This document shows positions 29,866 to 32,165 of a stretch of 32,165 bases of DNA, piece after piece. How positions within the stretch are numbered: the first letter of the stretch is position 1; each line of letters opens with the position of its first letter. Source of the DNA: a virus; IMG/VR virus record IMGVR_UViG_3300017971_000174, positions 1 through 32,165 of that record; one strand, given 5' to 3'. A program made the translations under genes and the position numbers. The notes below the pieces were generated by a model, which searched no databases, was not told where the DNA came from, and saw only the letters and a list, made by a program, of their open reading frames with translations.

Positions 29866-30270
29866 ATGGGACTTAGTGGAAGACGTCTTGAGAAAGATCT
29901 GGATCTAGACGAAGTAAAAGAGATCATCTTTGAAGAATTCGGAAGAGTTATACGTATATCAAAAAGACTCCATTGCAGCGATAAAGCCGTTTATGACCTT
30001 CTCGATATGTATCCAGAGCTGCAAGAAGCTAGGATGAAGGCAGCTAATCGTCGTCGCGATCAGGCAGTAGAGATCTCTGAGGATCTAGTCGAAAGGCTTA
30101 TTCGTTTAGAAGACGACGATATTGAATTAGCAGCTAAGCAAGCTCAGTTTGTCTTGAAAAACTCCGATATGTCTCCTTATCGAGACGCTAAAAAAGACAA
30201 CACGGAAGGTGTAAACCCAGCAACGCTGGCACGTATGGCACAAGAAGACGAAAAGAGAGCGCCCAAGTGA
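29866..30270 (+). CDS. terS: Terminase small subunit
   Basis: A 134-residue protein. The N-terminal DNA-binding part has a helix-turn-helix-like stretch (IRISKRLHCSDKAVYDLLDM, 37-56). It is followed by Arg/Glu-rich helices (YPELQEARMKAANRRRDQAV) and a central helical oligomerisation part (LAAKQAQFVLKNSDMSPYRD), the usual layout of phage TerS. TerS recognises the packaging site, and in P22-like phages that site lies within or near this gene. GGGGG lies 6 bases before the ATG. Its TGA overlaps the terL GTG (GTGA), so the two are translated together. Confidence 0.85.
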   Translation: MGLSGRRLEKDLDLDEVKEIIFEEFGRVIRISKRLHCSDKAVYDLLDMYPELQEARMKAANRRRDQAVEISEDLVERLIRLEDDDIELAAKQAQFVLKNSDMSPYRDAKKDNTEGVNPATLARMAQEDEKRAPK

Positions 30271-32165
30271 CGGTAGATCTCTCTCGCCTTCATGACAAAC
30301 GCTACCGGATGGACAATCTCTATTATATCATCGACAGAAACGGAAGCAATATCCTGTTTCAGATGAATGATGTACAGAAAGATGTCTTTGAGAATCTTCA
30401 CAATCGAAACCTAATTTTGAAAGCCCGTCAGCTTGGAATGTGCTTGGATCCTAATACGAAGGTTTTAAGGTCGGATTTTACCTGGGTAAAGATTTCAGAT
30501 ATCGAAATAGGTGATGAGATTATCGGTGTAGATGAACATGCAAAAAGCCCAGGATGCTCCAGACAATTACGGAAAGGAGTTGTTCAAGGGACGAAAAGGT
30601 GTGTAAAACAGTCATATAAAATACATTTTGATAACGGAAAGTCGCTTATTTGTAGTGATGAGCATCGATGGTTAACCAGGAACTCATCAACCATCTACCA
30701 CTGGAGAAAAATCTCAGGGGTTGGGTCACAGAAATTAAAGGTGGGTCATCGAATAAGAAGATTTGTACCTAGTGTGTGTGAGGAGTGGGATTTTAAAAAT
30801 AGTTGGGACTTTGGAGATGAGTGGGAAGGAAAAAAAATCCCACACATTAAGTGTGGCAACTATTCAACAATCACAAAAATAGAGAGTTTGGATGAAAGAG
30901 AGCTTGTAGACCTTCAAACATCGATAAAGACATTTATTGCTGAAGGATATGTTTCTCATAATTCAACATTCGCCGTTCTCTATTTGCTAGATGAGGTGCT
31001 ATTCAACTTCAATCTAAGCGCGGGGATTGTTTCTTACTCTCTCCAGCATGCCAAACACGTTCTCAAAAGAATCATCGGAAATGCTATCGACTGTCTTCCT
31101 AGAGAGCTCCATCCAATTGGGTTAATCACTCGTTCAGCCCATGAGCTTTCGTTTAATAACGGCAGTCATCTTCAAGTTAACACGACACTTAGAGGTGGTA
31201 CGTGTCAGTTGGTGCTAATTTCAGAATTTGGAAAAACCTGTGCGCGATCTCCACTCAAAGCTGATGAAATTATGGCGGGAACGCTTAATACGCTACCCCA
31301 AGAGGGTACTGTTATTATTGAAAGTACAGGAGAGGGAACGGAGGGGCATTTCGCTGATATGGTCATGGCGGCGAAATCTCGTGGCAATGAAGATCTCAGC
31401 CCCCTTGAATACAAGCTATTCTTCTATCCTTGGTATCTAGAGAAAGCCTATGTCATGGATTATAACGTCAAACACGGCGTTGAGCTAACTGATTATTTTG
31501 ATGAGGTGGAAAAAGAGTCAAAATACAAACTCAGTAAGAAGCAAAAAAACTGGTATGCACATCAGCGAGATGTTCTGAAAGACAAGATTGGGCAAGAATT
31601 TCCTTCCACGGTGGAGGAGTCATTTCTATCGAACTCAGATGCCTACTATTTTGCGGAAGGCGTACAAAAGGCGTATAAAGAGGATCGATGTCTCTACTCT
31701 AGTCTCTACGACCCTCTAGATCCAGTGTACGTAGCTTTGGATATCGGTGTAAACGATCAAACCGCGATGGTTTTCTTCCAGGTAACGCATGGAGAGATTA
31801 GAATAATTGATTATTACTCTGACATGAATAAAGGTGTTGATTTTTATGTAAAGTTTTTGACTCATGATAAAGATTATAATTATCATACAATCTTTCTTCC
31901 CCATGACGCTTCAAAAAGAGATGGGATTGTTGTAGAGAACACATATGAGCGCGAGTTCCGCCACCTTTTACGACATAGCAATACCAGGGTTACGGTGCTA
32001 AAAAGAACTGATGTACAACCAGGTATTGCAAACGCTCGGTCAAAGCTAGATCGCTGTGTATTTAATCTTGCAAAAGTAAAAGGTTTGATTGATCATCTGG
32101 CGAAGTACAGAAAGCAGTGGAGCGAACAGTACGGTAAATATCTTGATAAGCCGCTTCATGATGAA
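30267..32165 (+). CDS. terL: Terminase large subunit interrupted by an intein (continues at 1-252)
   Basis: Starts with GTG overlapping the terS stop. The precursor has 675 residues; after removal of a 174-residue intein the mature enzyme has 501, normal for TerL. Mature motifs: Walker A-like ARQLGMST (residues about 53-60, split by the intein), Walker B-type LVLISEFGK (Glu about 146), IESTGEG coupling motif, nuclease VALDIGVNDQ (Asp about 318), LPHDASKRDG, and DPADAF in the part at the left edge. The motor packages DNA into the procapsid and the nuclease cuts headfuls. The 'SEFGK' form of Walker B marks a known TerL subgroup. No stop occurs before the join. Confidence 0.93.
   Translation, partial: MTVDLSRLHDKRYRMDNLYYIIDRNGSNILFQMNDVQKDVFENLHNRNLILKARQLGMCLDPNTKVLRSDFTWVKISDIEIGDEIIGVDEHAKSPGCSRQLRKGVVQGTKRCVKQSYKIHFDNGKSLICSDEHRWLTRNSSTIYHWRKISGVGSQKLKVGHRIRRFVPSVCEEWDFKNSWDFGDEWEGKKIPHIKCGNYSTITKIESLDERELVDLQTSIKTFIAEGYVSHNSTFAVLYLLDEVLFNFNLSAGIVSYSLQHAKHVLKRIIGNAIDCLPRELHPIGLITRSAHELSFNNGSHLQVNTTLRGGTCQLVLISEFGKTCARSPLKADEIMAGTLNTLPQEGTVIIESTGEGTEGHFADMVMAAKSRGNEDLSPLEYKLFFYPWYLEKAYVMDYNVKHGVELTDYFDEVEKESKYKLSKKQKNWYAHQRDVLKDKIGQEFPSTVEESFLSNSDAYYFAEGVQKAYKEDRCLYSSLYDPLDPVYVALDIGVNDQTAMVFFQVTHGEIRIIDYYSDMNKGVDFYVKFLTHDKDYNYHTIFLPHDASKRDGIVVENTYEREFRHLLRHSNTRVTVLKRTDVQPGIANARSKLDRCVFNLAKVKGLIDHLAKYRKQWSEQYGKYLDKPLHDE
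30441..30962 (+). other. Mini-intein in TerL Walker A motif (174 residues)
   Basis: The insert begins Cys-Leu-Asp-Pro-Asn-Thr-Lys-Val (block A), continues KISDIEIGDEIIGVD, has GKSLICSDEHRWLTR (block B with its His at intein position 75), then ELVDLQTSIKTFIAEGYV (block F) and ends Ser-His-Asn followed by extein Ser (block G). All residues for standard class 1 splicing are present: Cys1, block B His, His173, Asn174, Ser+1. It has no LAGLIDADG or HNH endonuclease, so it is a minimal, presumably no longer mobile intein. It sits between Met and Ser of RQLGM/ST, so TerL cannot bind ATP until it is removed. Confidence 0.92.
32043..32165. repeat. Right copy of 123-bp terminal redundancy
   Basis: Identical to 1-123. 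The terL frame (starting 30267) reaches base 32043 in phase with base 1, which is the main evidence for circularity. Confidence 0.95.

Overview
The window is a complete tailed-phage genome with podovirus-type (P22-like) gene order. The last 123 bases repeat the first 123, and the terminase gene reads in frame across that join, so the unit is a circle (or circularly permuted genome) of about 32,042 bp cut inside terL. The order of recognisable genes is: small terminase, large terminase, portal, scaffold, coat, head-tail adaptor, tail hub, three ejection proteins, an opposite-strand regulator, fibres. An Erf-family annealing protein and a YqaJ-type exonuclease lie in the leftward block. The coat protein looks N4-gp56-like rather than like P22 coat, so this is a mosaic. 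Base composition is moderate (low-to-mid 40s % G+C by eye) and starts are ATG, GTG or TTG with AGGAGG-like sites, so the host is a bacterium. Its identity cannot be read from the sequence. A leftward accessory gene encoding what looks like a eukaryotic-type RGS domain hints at a host living in or with eukaryotic cells (inference).

Layout: (a) 29866 through the join to 13238, rightward: packaging, head, neck and ejection genes in one tightly packed operon, with a strong terminator after the coat region (5779-5814). (b) 13239-13491, leftward: two genes too short for routine callers, a 57-residue ribbon-helix-helix protein and a 25-residue membrane peptide, at the position of the immI region of P22. 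(c) 13597-22575, rightward: about 9 kb of beta-rich repetitive fibre genes and small companions. (d) 22588-22980: a large inverted array of 9-bp iterons, a small lipoprotein and a strong terminator. (e) 22968-26118, leftward: small zinc, membrane and secreted proteins, exonuclease, Erf. (f) 26119-26491: divergent promoters with a shared operator and a Cro/CI-type repressor. (g) 26514-27587: an accessory cassette with the RGS-like gene and an apparently structured non-coding segment, bounded by near-identical inverted terminator hairpins. (h) 27588-29739, rightward: a replication initiator with 27-bp iterons inside its gene, a DUF1064 nuclease, a tiny membrane protein and an SSB-like protein, leading into terS.

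How it works together: the repressor at 26234 sits at a divergent control point between leftward recombination genes and the repressor's own transcript. The initiator probably starts replication at iterons in its own coding sequence, with Erf and exonuclease supplying recombination. Late genes package DNA by headful cutting. TerL must first splice out a 174-residue mini-intein that splits its Walker A motif. No integrase, DNA polymerase, tRNA or recognisable endolysin is visible. The lifestyle (plasmid-like prophage or lytic) and the lysis mechanism remain open.
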